Source of the DNA: Bacteroidia bacterium
GTDB lineage: Bacteria > Bacteroidota > Bacteroidia > UKL13-3
Direction of reading: 5' to 3'
Assembly (NCBI GenBank): GCA_019454865.1
Contig: JACFNJ010000106.1
Location: 1-7,508 of the forward strand
DNA: 7,508 nt
The notes under the pieces are model-generated. The model searched no databases. It was not told the origin of the DNA and worked only from the letters and a program-made list of their open reading frames with translations. Below, piece by piece: positions 1-7,359 of this stretch (position 1 is its first letter; every line of letters begins with the position of its first letter). A program made the translations under genes and the position numbers.

Positions 1-4
1 GTAA

Positions 5-841
5 ATGCGAAACTTACTTTTTTTTATATACAAATACCATGTATTCTTTATTTTCTTCCTGCTGGAGTTAGTTGCATTTATTATAATTTTTCGTTTTAAT
101 AATTACCAAAAAGCAAGTTTCTTAAATTATACCTCAGCAGTTGCCGGTAATATTTATAATGGCGTAAGTAACACACAAGAGTATTTTAATTTACGTAGAG
201 TTAATGATAGTTTACAAATTGAGAATGCACGATTAAGAACTTATCAAATAACTTCATACTACAACAATAACATAAGTATTAACGATATTAACGATACGGT
301 TTATAAGCAACAATATCAATATATAGCTGCACAAGTAGTAAATAATTCGGTAAACAAACGAAATAATTATTTAACGCTAAACAGAGGGCGATTGCATGGA
401 ATCGAAAAGGAAATGGGAGTGATAAGTGAAAATGGTGTTGTAGGTATTGTTATGAATGTAAGTGAACATTATTGCACTGTACTTTCATTATTAAACAGCA
501 ATGCAAAAATTAGTGCTAAGTTTCAGAAAACTGGAGCCTTTGGTTCATTAGTATGGGATGGAATTGATCCTAAATTTGCAAAACTTTTGGATGTAAATAA
601 ACATGTACCAATAAAGATAGGAGATGTTATTATTACAAGTAATTTCTCTACAATTTTTCCTGAAGGATTGCCAATTGGTAGGGTGTATAACCACAGTTTA
701 GAAGCAGGGGATAATTTTCACTCCATATCCATTGAGTTATTTACTGATTTTAGTACAGTACATTCAGTTTACATTATTAAAAATTTGTTTAAGCAAGAGC
801 AACAAGAGTTAGAACAATTAATACCTGTTGATAAAAAGTGA
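5..841 (+). CDS. mreC: Rod shape-determining protein MreC
   Basis: MreC is a membrane-anchored periplasmic scaffold of the rod (elongation) complex, and it binds and activates PBP2. The 278-residue product has the family layout: a short basic N-terminus, one membrane segment at about residues 12-30, a predicted coiled coil at about 56-80, and a beta-rich periplasmic domain at about 105-260. That domain contains NRGRLHGI (126-133), ENGVVGIV (142-149) and a segment typical of the family's end, ITSNFSTIFPEGLPIGRV (210-227). The length is normal for the family. The ATG at 5 follows a TAA at 2-4, which could be the stop of an upstream gene. mreB is the usual neighbour, but this cannot be tested here. 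The stop overlaps the mreD start by four bases (838-841). The family assignment is secure. The exact start is very likely right because the first residues match the usual short MreC tail before the helix. Confidence 0.95.
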   Translation: MRNLLFFIYKYHVFFIFFLLELVAFIIIFRFNNYQKASFLNYTSAVAGNIYNGVSNTQEYFNLRRVNDSLQIENARLRTYQITSYYNNNISINDINDTVYKQQYQYIAAQVVNNSVNKRNNYLTLNRGRLHGIEKEMGVISENGVVGIVMNVSEHYCTVLSLLNSNAKISAKFQKTGAFGSLVWDGIDPKFAKLLDVNKHVPIKIGDVIITSNFSTIFPEGLPIGRVYNHSLEAGDNFHSISIELFTDFSTVHSVYIIKNLFKQEQQELEQLIPVDKK

Positions 842-1359
842 TAGTTGATTTTTTTACATATCTATTAAAATTTATCGGAATTGCTTTGCTGCAAGTGCTG
901 GTAGTAAATAATATTACACTAAGTACCTATATTAACCCATACATTTACATAAGTTTTATTTTATTGTTACCGGTTACTACTAAGCCATGGCATTTGTTAT
1001 TGATAGCATTTTTAACAGGAGCTGTTATTGATACATTTGGCAGTACACCAGGGTTACACATAGCTGCAACTGTTTTTATGGCTTATGTGCGAATTCATTA
1101 TTTGCGTATTGCAACTACTAAAGAAGATATAGAAGGACATGCAGTACCAAATATGAGTAAAAAAGGGGTGGTATGGTTTGTTATCTATTGTTTTTTAATG
1201 ACGTTTGCGCACCATACCATACTTTTCTTTTTAGAAATATATCGTTTTTCCGAATTTCTGACCACTCTATCGCGAGTTGTTCTCAGTACGTTGGTAACTG
1301 TATTAATGATTGTAGTAGGACAATTATTATTTTACACCACGAAATCAAAACATGAATAG
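838..1359 (+). CDS. mreD: Rod shape-determining protein MreD
   Basis: MreD is a small integral inner-membrane protein of the elongation complex and works with MreC. The 173-residue product is hydrophobic almost throughout, with about five to six membrane segments (roughly 5-24, 35-48, 50-66, 72-88, 110-133, 143-166). It carries recognisable MreD features: the NPYIYISFILLLP stretch (33-45) and the GAVIDTFGSTPGLH loop (61-74). The start is a GTG at 838, whose GTGA overlaps the mreC TGA. The first in-frame ATG lies about 80 codons in and would destroy the protein, so the GTG is well supported and translation is probably coupled to mreC. The 3' end overlaps mrdA by eight bases. MreD proteins diverge strongly in sequence, so context (between mreC and PBP2) carries part of the assignment. 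Confidence 0.92.
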   Translation: MIVDFFTYLLKFIGIALLQVLVVNNITLSTYINPYIYISFILLLPVTTKPWHLLLIAFLTGAVIDTFGSTPGLHIAATVFMAYVRIHYLRIATTKEDIEGHAVPNMSKKGVVWFVIYCFLMTFAHHTILFFLEIYRFSEFLTTLSRVVLSTLVTVLMIVVGQLLFYTTKSKHE

Positions 1360-3208
1360 TACTTCACGGCAAAGGGTTCTATTATTTATTTTCTTTTCTA
1401 TTGCAATTGTTTTCATCCTTCGATTAGCAATGATGCAATTATTGGATGATAGTTATTTGCGATCAGCACAAGAAAATGTATTGCAGGAGCAAACAATTTA
1501 TCCTGCACGCGGATTGGTGTACGACCGTACAGGTGAATTATTGGTGTATAATGATGCGATTTATGATTTAATGGTTATTCCTGAGCAAGTAAAAGAACTA
1601 GATACAATTGGTTTTTGTAAAGTATTAGGGATAACTTATGGAGATTTTATTGCTCGTTTCGAAAAAATAAAACGAGGTGTTGGATATGCATCCTATCGTC
1701 CTAGTGTATTTGAAAAGCAATTAACAATTCCTATTTATGCGGCATTTCAAGAAAAATTATTTGATTTCAGAGGATTTTATGTAGAGGTGCGTACCGATAG
1801 AAAATACAAACATAATAATGCCGCTCACATCATGGGATATATTGGCGAAGTAACCGATAGAGATATAGAGAAATCATTTGGATATTATAGAATGGGAGAT
1901 TTGAAAGGTATTAGCGGTGTTGAACGTTCTTACGAAGATGTGTTACGAGGAAAAAAAGGAGTACGCTATGTTTTAGTAGATAGTAAAAACAGAACTCAAG
2001 GAAGATATAAGGAAGGGATGTATGATACAGCTGCTGTTGCAGGTAAAAATATTACACTTAGCATTGACCAAAAACTTCAGGAGCTTGGCGAACAATTAAT
2101 GAATAATAAGCTTGGTAGTATAGTAGCTATTGAACCTGCAACCGGTGAAATACTTGCATTAGTAAGCATGCCAACATACGACCCCAATTTATTTGTAGGA
2201 AGGCAACGTGGTAATAATTATATGAAATTATTACGTGACCCAGCAAAACCGTTGTTTAATCGTCCACTTGCTGCACCATACCCTCCGGGGTCAATTTTTA
2301 AGGTTTTGATGAGTTTAGTAGGGCAGCAAGAAGGAGTTTTAAGTCCAAACACTACGTATGGGTGCTATGGAGGTTATCACATGGGTGGATTAACAGTTGG
2401 TTGTCATCCGCATGGTTCTCCATTAAATTTACGTGGAGCGGTTGCAGTTTCGTGTAACGCATATTTTTGTAATGTTTATCGCACGGTTATTGATAATTTA
2501 ATGTATCCTAATTCGGAAACAGCATATAAAAAATGGTACGAACATATCAGTAGTTTTGGTGTTGGGCGTAAATTAGGAGTTGATTTGTATGGCGAAGGAA
2601 CAGGTTTTTTACCACCATCAACTTATTACGACAAAGTTTATGGTAGATACCGTTGGAAATCATCTACTACAATTTCATTGGCAATAGGGCAAGGCGAGCT
2701 GGGAATAACACCTTTACAAATGGCAAATGCTACCGCTGTAGTTGCAAACAGAGGATTTTACATAACACCACATGTAGTAAAAGCAATTGATGATAAACCA
2801 AACCCAAACCCTGAGTATAATAAGAAACATTGGGCAAGCGTGGATACTCCATTTTATAGCGTTGTTATAGACGGAATGCAAGATGTAATAGAACGAGGCA
2901 CCGGACGAATTGCTGCAATACCCGGTATTACAATTTGTGGAAAAACAGGAACCGCACAAAATCCACATGGAAAAGACCATTCTGTATTTTTTGCATTTGC
3001 ACCAAAAGATAATCCCAAAATTGCTATTGCTGTTTTTGTTGAAAATGCCGGCTTCGGAGCAACATGGGCTGCACCAATTGCAAGTTTAATGATAGAACAA
3101 TATCTTACAGGTAATCATACCACCCGAAAATATTTATTAGAGCGTATGCTCAAAGGTAATTTAATACATCGAAATGATACAGCAACAGCCCAAACCATCA
3201 AGCATTGA
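1352..3208 (+). CDS. mrdA: Penicillin-binding protein 2, peptidoglycan transpeptidase (class B PBP)
   Basis: PBP2 is the DD-transpeptidase that cross-links glycan strands made by RodA during side-wall growth. It sits in the inner membrane with its domains in the periplasm. The 618-residue product has a membrane anchor at about 8-30. The pedestal domain includes PARGLVYDR (51-59), and the transpeptidase domain runs from about 235 to 585. All three active-site motifs are intact: SIFK with nucleophile S314 and K317, SCN at 367-369, and KTG at 531-533 in GKTGTAQN. The segment SLAIGQGELGITPLQMANA (442-460) is also typical of class B PBPs. A cluster of Cys and His residues (C338, H343, C351, H352, H354, C368, C373) lies between the first two motifs and may bind zinc. 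The length is usual for PBP2 (about 600-650). The gene overlaps mreD by 8 bases and rodA by 35. Its place beside rodA argues for PBP2 rather than the division enzyme FtsI. Confidence 0.96.
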   Translation: MNSTSRQRVLLFIFFSIAIVFILRLAMMQLLDDSYLRSAQENVLQEQTIYPARGLVYDRTGELLVYNDAIYDLMVIPEQVKELDTIGFCKVLGITYGDFIARFEKIKRGVGYASYRPSVFEKQLTIPIYAAFQEKLFDFRGFYVEVRTDRKYKHNNAAHIMGYIGEVTDRDIEKSFGYYRMGDLKGISGVERSYEDVLRGKKGVRYVLVDSKNRTQGRYKEGMYDTAAVAGKNITLSIDQKLQELGEQLMNNKLGSIVAIEPATGEILALVSMPTYDPNLFVGRQRGNNYMKLLRDPAKPLFNRPLAAPYPPGSIFKVLMSLVGQQEGVLSPNTTYGCYGGYHMGGLTVGCHPHGSPLNLRGAVAVSCNAYFCNVYRTVIDNLMYPNSETAYKKWYEHISSFGVGRKLGVDLYGEGTGFLPPSTYYDKVYGRYRWKSSTTISLAIGQGELGITPLQMANATAVVANRGFYITPHVVKAIDDKPNPNPEYNKKHWASVDTPFYSVVIDGMQDVIERGTGRIAAIPGITICGKTGTAQNPHGKDHSVFFAFAPKDNPKIAIAVFVENAGFGATWAAPIASLMIEQYLTGNHTTRKYLLERMLKGNLIHRNDTATAQTIKH

Positions 3209-4448
3209 TTGGTTGACAATAATTCTTTATTTAGTTTTTGTGCTGGGGGGCTTATTATGTATTTATGCTTCCGTGTACAAAGAAGATCATCCGTTTATTT
3301 TTGACACTTCCATGAATTACGGTAAACAAGCTATATGGATTGGAATTTCATTGTTTATCGGGATATTAATTTTATTTGTTGATGAAAAATTCTTTTACGC
3401 GTTTGCATATCCAATTTTTGGAATTTCAATTTTTCTATTGTTAGCAGTATTAATTTTCGGAACTACCGTAAAAGGTTCAAGTTCTTGGATTGAAATTGGT
3501 GGGTTTCGGATGCAGCCTGCTGAATTTGCAAAATTTGGTAGTGCCTTGGCATTAGCGAAATTTTTGAGCGGATTTAATGTGAAATTTTCAGAAAAAAAGA
3601 CAAAAATTATTGCAGGAATTATCTGCTTCCTACCAATGCTTATAATTCTTTTTCAAAATGAAACAGGAAGTGCACTTGTATTTGCTGCATTTATTTTTGT
3701 TCTGTATCGCGAAGGATTATCAGGTTGGGTGCTAAGCATAGGTTTTATAGTAATTATATTAAGCATCTTAGCATTGCTGGTCCCGCCATTATATATTATT
3801 ATAGGTATTAGTGTATTGGCATTATTATTTACCTTAGTAATTCGTAGAAACAGACAGAATCTTTTAGCAGTTGCAGGTGTAGTGTTGGCTATGATTGCTT
3901 ATGTTAGTATTGTTGAGTATGCTTTCGAGAATGTTTTACAAGCACATCAAAAATCCCGTATTAATGTGCTTTTGGGCAAAGAAGTTGATTTAAAAGGTGC
4001 AGGCTATAATGTAATGCAAAGTAAAATAGCTATAGGTAGTGGTGGTTTGTTTGGCAAAGGTTTTCTTGAAGGTACTCAAAACAAATTTCGTTTTGTACCC
4101 GAACAAAGTACTGATTTTATTTTTTGTACAATTGGTGAAGAGTATGGGTTTGTTGGTTCGGTAATATTTATCTTATTGTATATGATATTATTGTGGAGAA
4201 TATTGTACTTGTCAGAAAAACAGAGGTATAAGTTTAATCGTATTTATGGTTACTCGGTAGCATCAATATTATTTTTTCATTTTTTAATTAATATTGGTAT
4301 GACCTTGGGCTTGATGCCTGTAATAGGTATTCCGCTGCCGTTTATCAGTTATGGTGGATCGTCATTACTAAGTTTTACTATTTTATTGTTTATATTCATT
4401 CGTTTGGATTCCAATAAAGTAAATGAGTTGCGTGGTGCATTTGATTAA
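3174..4448 (+). CDS. rodA: Rod shape-determining protein RodA, peptidoglycan glycosyltransferase (SEDS family)
   Basis: RodA is the SEDS-family membrane polymerase that joins lipid II into glycan strands in partnership with PBP2. The 424-residue product is polytopic, and by eye I count about 11-12 hydrophobic segments between residues 13 and 409. Family motifs are clear: SSSWIEIGGFRMQPAEFAK (102-120), GYNVMQSKIAIGSGGLFGKG (277-296), and PEQSTDF, whose D314 corresponds to the essential aspartate of RodA. Also present are GEEYGFVGS (321-329) and MPVIGIPLPFISYGGSS (381-397). The ATG at 3174 lies 35 bases inside mrdA. It gives the short polar tail (MIQQQPKPSSIDW) expected before the first helix, and no later start does so as well. 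The protein is longer than the roughly 370-residue E. coli RodA. The extra length falls between residues 181 and 265 and appears to hold two more helices. The operon position separates it from FtsW, which belongs to division clusters. Confidence 0.96.
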   Translation: MIQQQPKPSSIDWLTIILYLVFVLGGLLCIYASVYKEDHPFIFDTSMNYGKQAIWIGISLFIGILILFVDEKFFYAFAYPIFGISIFLLLAVLIFGTTVKGSSSWIEIGGFRMQPAEFAKFGSALALAKFLSGFNVKFSEKKTKIIAGIICFLPMLIILFQNETGSALVFAAFIFVLYREGLSGWVLSIGFIVIILSILALLVPPLYIIIGISVLALLFTLVIRRNRQNLLAVAGVVLAMIAYVSIVEYAFENVLQAHQKSRINVLLGKEVDLKGAGYNVMQSKIAIGSGGLFGKGFLEGTQNKFRFVPEQSTDFIFCTIGEEYGFVGSVIFILLYMILLWRILYLSEKQRYKFNRIYGYSVASILFFHFLINIGMTLGLMPVIGIPLPFISYGGSSLLSFTILLFIFIRLDSNKVNELRGAFD

Positions 4449-4520
4449 CTGAAAAAAATCCTTTAAATTCAATTTGGTTGAAGGTGCTATGAAAATAAAT
4501 GAGTAAAAATCATGGATTAT

Positions 4521-4550
4521 TTTGTATAGTGAATCAATAAAATAAATTTG
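4521..4550 (+). promoter_or_regulatory. Candidate Bacteroidota-type promoter for sprE
   Basis: TTTG at 4521-4524 is followed, after an 18-base spacer, by TAAATTTG at 4543-4550. The second box is an exact match to the TAnnTTTG -7 element used by the primary sigma factor of this phylum. The first box and the spacing fit the -33 TTG element. Transcription would begin near 4555-4557, leaving a leader of about 40 bases before the start at 4595. It lies in the only intergenic gap of the window, just where the gene packing is interrupted. The region is AT-rich, so a chance match is possible. The assignment is inferred from sequence only. Confidence 0.55.
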
Positions 4551-4585
4551 TGATTTAATAGTTGTAATACTTTAATAGAAATAAT

Positions 4586-4597
4586 TAGGAAACATTG
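4586..4597 (+). promoter_or_regulatory. Translation start region of sprE: in-frame stop, AGGA and TTG start
   Basis: An in-frame TAG at 4586-4588 sets the upstream limit of the reading frame. An AGGA at 4587-4590 lies four bases before TTG at 4595-4597, the only plausible start left upstream of the signal peptide. The next candidate, ATG at 4637, would leave only nine residues before the lipobox cysteine and no positive charge. Bacteroidota generally make little use of Shine-Dalgarno pairing, so the AGGA may be incidental. Confidence 0.6.
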
Positions 4598-7357
4598 CGT
4601 TTAACGAATAAAAATACACATTGGTTGCCTGTAGTAATGGGAGTCATGTTAATTACATTTGCAGCATGTAATCCCACAAGAGAACGATGGATTAATAAAA
4701 AATGGCACACCTTAACAGGACATTATAATGTGTACTTTAACGGGCAGATTAAATTTGATGAAGCTGTTGAGAGTTACGAAAAAGGAATTCAAAATGATTT
4801 TAATCGTGTATTACCTGTTTTTTTAATACCGGATGAAACAGCTGCCAAAGGCATGACATCCGTAATGGATGAAGTAATTAAAAAAACATCCAAATCCATA
4901 CAAAACCATACGGTAGGGAGCTATACCGATGATAGCTATTTATTAATGGGAAAAGCACAGTTTTACAAAGGAGATTATTTTGCTGCTTTAGAAACCTTTC
5001 AATTTATTAATTCAAAATATCCTAATAGTAATCTTAAAAAGGAATGTACCGCATGGATTGCTTTATGTTACGATGCGTTAAAAAAGACCGGGGAAGCCGA
5101 GGCTGTTATGGGTTTGTTGATAAATGAAATTGATCCAATGAAATTTATGGGTAAAAAGAAGCTACCCGAAAAATATACTCCCAAAAAAGACCGTTTAACT
5201 AAAACTCAACGTGCTTTTATTTATGCAACTGCAGCACATATTTTTTTGAAACAAGAAAAATACAATTTGGCTACAGAAAGACTTAAAGTTGCACTACAAT
5301 ATACAAAGCCCAAGCCAAGCCGTATTCGATTTAATTATATTTTAGGGCAATTAAATTTAATGCAAGATAGCATTGCCTTGGCAAAGAAAAATTTCACACT
5401 TGTAACGCGTTTATTAGCTCCTTATGATTTTGAGTTTAATGCAAATTTAAATTTAACTCAGTTGTATGATCCGAAGAATAAATCGGAAGTAAAAAAAGTT
5501 AAGCGCAGTTTGAAAAGAATGTTGAATGATGATAAAAATACCGGGCTTTACGATCAGATTTATTATGAATTAGCACGTATTGAAGAGCGGGATAAAGATT
5601 TACTAAATGCTATTAAACATTACCAATTATCCGCGTCTAAAAGTGAAAAAAATCAAACACAAAAAGCAAAAAGTTTTTTAGCTCTTGGCGATATTTATTT
5701 GGCTGAACCAAATTATAAACTTGGGCAAGCATATTATGATAGTGCTGCCAAGGCTATACCACAAGAAGATAAAAACTATAAGAAAGTTCAAGATAAAAGA
5801 AATATACTAAGCGAACTAATTAGTAATATTCTTACAATTGAAACAGAGGATAGTTTGCAACGCCTTGCAAAACTTGATAAGAAGGAACTTGAGAAAAAAG
5901 TTGATGAATGGATTTTGGCAGAAAAAAAACGAGTTGAAGAAGAAGCCAAGAATGCAAAGTTGAAAAAAGAATTAGAAGAACATGCTGCACTTAATAAACC
6001 TATGGGAAGTGCTGCTCCTACAATTCCTGATTTAGCAATGGGTGGTGATGCAAAATGGTATTTTTACAATACATCAGTTGTAAATAAAGGGCAGCAAGAG
6101 TTTTTCAGTCAAAAAAAATGGGGAAGGCGTGAAAATGAAGATTATTGGCGGATTTCGTCAAAAGAAAAACCTAAGCAGCAAAAACAACCTAATGAAAATG
6201 ATGGAACAAAAGTAGATTCAGTAGCAACAGAAAAAAGTGTAGGAAATATATCTACTTCTAAACAGGATAAAGAGGAAACTTTAGATGAGAAATCACAAAA
6301 AGTATCCGTGTCTGAAGAAAAATCAGCTTGGGTTAAGGATATCCCATATACAACAAGTGAAGTAGAACGTTCCAATCAAAAAATAATTGAGGCTTACCGT
6401 AACTTGGGAGATATTTATGCATTAAAAATTGAAGATTATAAAGAGGCAACTACTTCATATAATATGTTATTGAAACGGTTTCCTTCAAATAAGTTTGAAG
6501 TTGAGGTTTTGTATCAATTGTACAAGTCCTATCAAGCATTAAAAATGGACAAGTCTGCTGACTCAACTAAAGAAGCTTTAATTAAAAAATATCCCGAAAG
6601 TAATTATGCATTGCTATTGCAAAATAAGCCAATACAAACAAGCGAGGTGTCGGTAAATAAAGAAGTAATACAAGCGTATGAGCAATTATATGCAATGTAT
6701 ATTAACGGAAATTATACAGGAGTAAAAGAGGGAAAACACAGTGCAGATAAAAAGTATAGCGGAAACGCCATGCAAGCAAAATTTGATTTGTTGTATGCCC
6801 TTGCTGTTGGTAAAACAGATTCGTTAGGAGCTTTTAAAATTGAATTACAAGATATCATTACTGCATACCCTAAAACCGATGTAGCTGAGCGTGCAAAAGA
6901 TATTTTAGAAGCAATAAATACAATGGGTTCAAAACCTAAATTGGATAGTATTGAAGCTGCACCAAAATTTGTGTTAGAACCGGATGTGCCCCATTACTAT
7001 GTTTTTGCAAGTAGAGTAGAAAAATTAGATTTAAATGAAGTTTTACAACGTATTATTTCGTTTAATGAAGAGTACCATCAAATGGATGGCTTGCGTGCAA
7101 ATACGTTATTAGCCAGTGATGGTTATCAAATACTTTATGTTAGAGAATTTCCTAAGTTGGAAAAGGCTGTAAAATATATGGATGGTTTGATAGTTACTAC
7201 ATTCTATAAAGCATATCTTCCGCCTAATACATCTTATGTTCATTTTGCAATTCCGGTAGAAACATTTAAGAAGTTAATGAAAGATAAGCGCATTGATGCT
7301 TATAATGAATTTTTCACTGGTCAACTGCCAACATTACTCAAACAAATTAAACCATAA
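4595..7357 (+). CDS. sprE: SprE/PorW-type TPR lipoprotein of the type IX secretion system / gliding machinery
   Basis: SprE (PorW in Porphyromonas) is a lipoprotein needed for type IX secretion and, in gliding species, for motility. It is thought to link the periplasmic PorK/PorN (GldK/GldN) ring to the outer-membrane translocon. The 920-residue product begins with a lipoprotein signal: basic residues R2 and K6, a hydrophobic core at 11-23, and lipobox FAAC with C25 as the lipidated residue. TPR-like helical pairs are visible at about 112-145, 205-236, 320-350, 356-388, 595-630 and 633-668. A charged coiled coil (about 420-465) and a K/E/Q/S-rich linker (about 521-592) divide the protein. Between them is a stretch I recall as conserved in this family: KWYFYN (487-492), then QEFFSQKKWGRRENEDYW (501-518). 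The N-terminal WHTLTGHYNVYFNG (37-50) also fits, as does a C-terminal domain of about 120 residues starting near HYYVFASR (800-807). The start is TTG, and the gene has its own likely promoter. The exact role in this organism is inferred. Confidence 0.82.
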   Translation: MRLTNKNTHWLPVVMGVMLITFAACNPTRERWINKKWHTLTGHYNVYFNGQIKFDEAVESYEKGIQNDFNRVLPVFLIPDETAAKGMTSVMDEVIKKTSKSIQNHTVGSYTDDSYLLMGKAQFYKGDYFAALETFQFINSKYPNSNLKKECTAWIALCYDALKKTGEAEAVMGLLINEIDPMKFMGKKKLPEKYTPKKDRLTKTQRAFIYATAAHIFLKQEKYNLATERLKVALQYTKPKPSRIRFNYILGQLNLMQDSIALAKKNFTLVTRLLAPYDFEFNANLNLTQLYDPKNKSEVKKVKRSLKRMLNDDKNTGLYDQIYYELARIEERDKDLLNAIKHYQLSASKSEKNQTQKAKSFLALGDIYLAEPNYKLGQAYYDSAAKAIPQEDKNYKKVQDKRNILSELISNILTIETEDSLQRLAKLDKKELEKKVDEWILAEKKRVEEEAKNAKLKKELEEHAALNKPMGSAAPTIPDLAMGGDAKWYFYNTSVVNKGQQEFFSQKKWGRRENEDYWRISSKEKPKQQKQPNENDGTKVDSVATEKSVGNISTSKQDKEETLDEKSQKVSVSEEKSAWVKDIPYTTSEVERSNQKIIEAYRNLGDIYALKIEDYKEATTSYNMLLKRFPSNKFEVEVLYQLYKSYQALKMDKSADSTKEALIKKYPESNYALLLQNKPIQTSEVSVNKEVIQAYEQLYAMYINGNYTGVKEGKHSADKKYSGNAMQAKFDLLYALAVGKTDSLGAFKIELQDIITAYPKTDVAERAKDILEAINTMGSKPKLDSIEAAPKFVLEPDVPHYYVFASRVEKLDLNEVLQRIISFNEEYHQMDGLRANTLLASDGYQILYVREFPKLEKAVKYMDGLIVTTFYKAYLPPNTSYVHFAIPVETFKKLMKDKRIDAYNEFFTGQLPTLLKQIKP

Positions 7358-7359
7358 GT

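Noticed and set aside
1169..1219. Nine-base perfect inverted repeat, TGGTATGGT (1169-1177) and ACCATACCA (1211-1219), in mreD
   Set aside because: The loop is 33 bases, it lies within coding sequence, and about one such pair is expected by chance in a window of this size.
1173..1355. 60-codon + strand frame inside mreD
   Set aside because: It lies in another frame of a well-supported mreD and its translation resembles no family I know; it is a shadow.
2461..2470. TATTTTTG, a match to TAnnTTTG, inside mrdA
   Set aside because: It falls within conserved codons around the SCN region, far from any gene start. Such matches are common in AT-rich coding DNA.
2714..2980. 88-codon - strand frame opposite mrdA
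   Set aside because: It is antisense to the conserved transpeptidase domain including KTG, and has no recognisable product or start signals.
4460..4484. Possible hairpin after rodA: TTCAA (4468-4472), loop TTTGG, TTGAA (4478-4482)
   Set aside because: The stem is only five mostly A-T pairs and no T-run follows, so it is too weak to call a terminator.
4489..4506. Five-codon ATG-to-TAA frame between rodA and sprE
   Set aside because: It is upstream of the likely promoter, has no supporting signals and is expected by chance.
6142..6375. 77-codon - strand frame opposite sprE
   Set aside because: It is antisense to the lysine/glutamate-rich linker, where A-rich codons naturally leave the opposite strand open.
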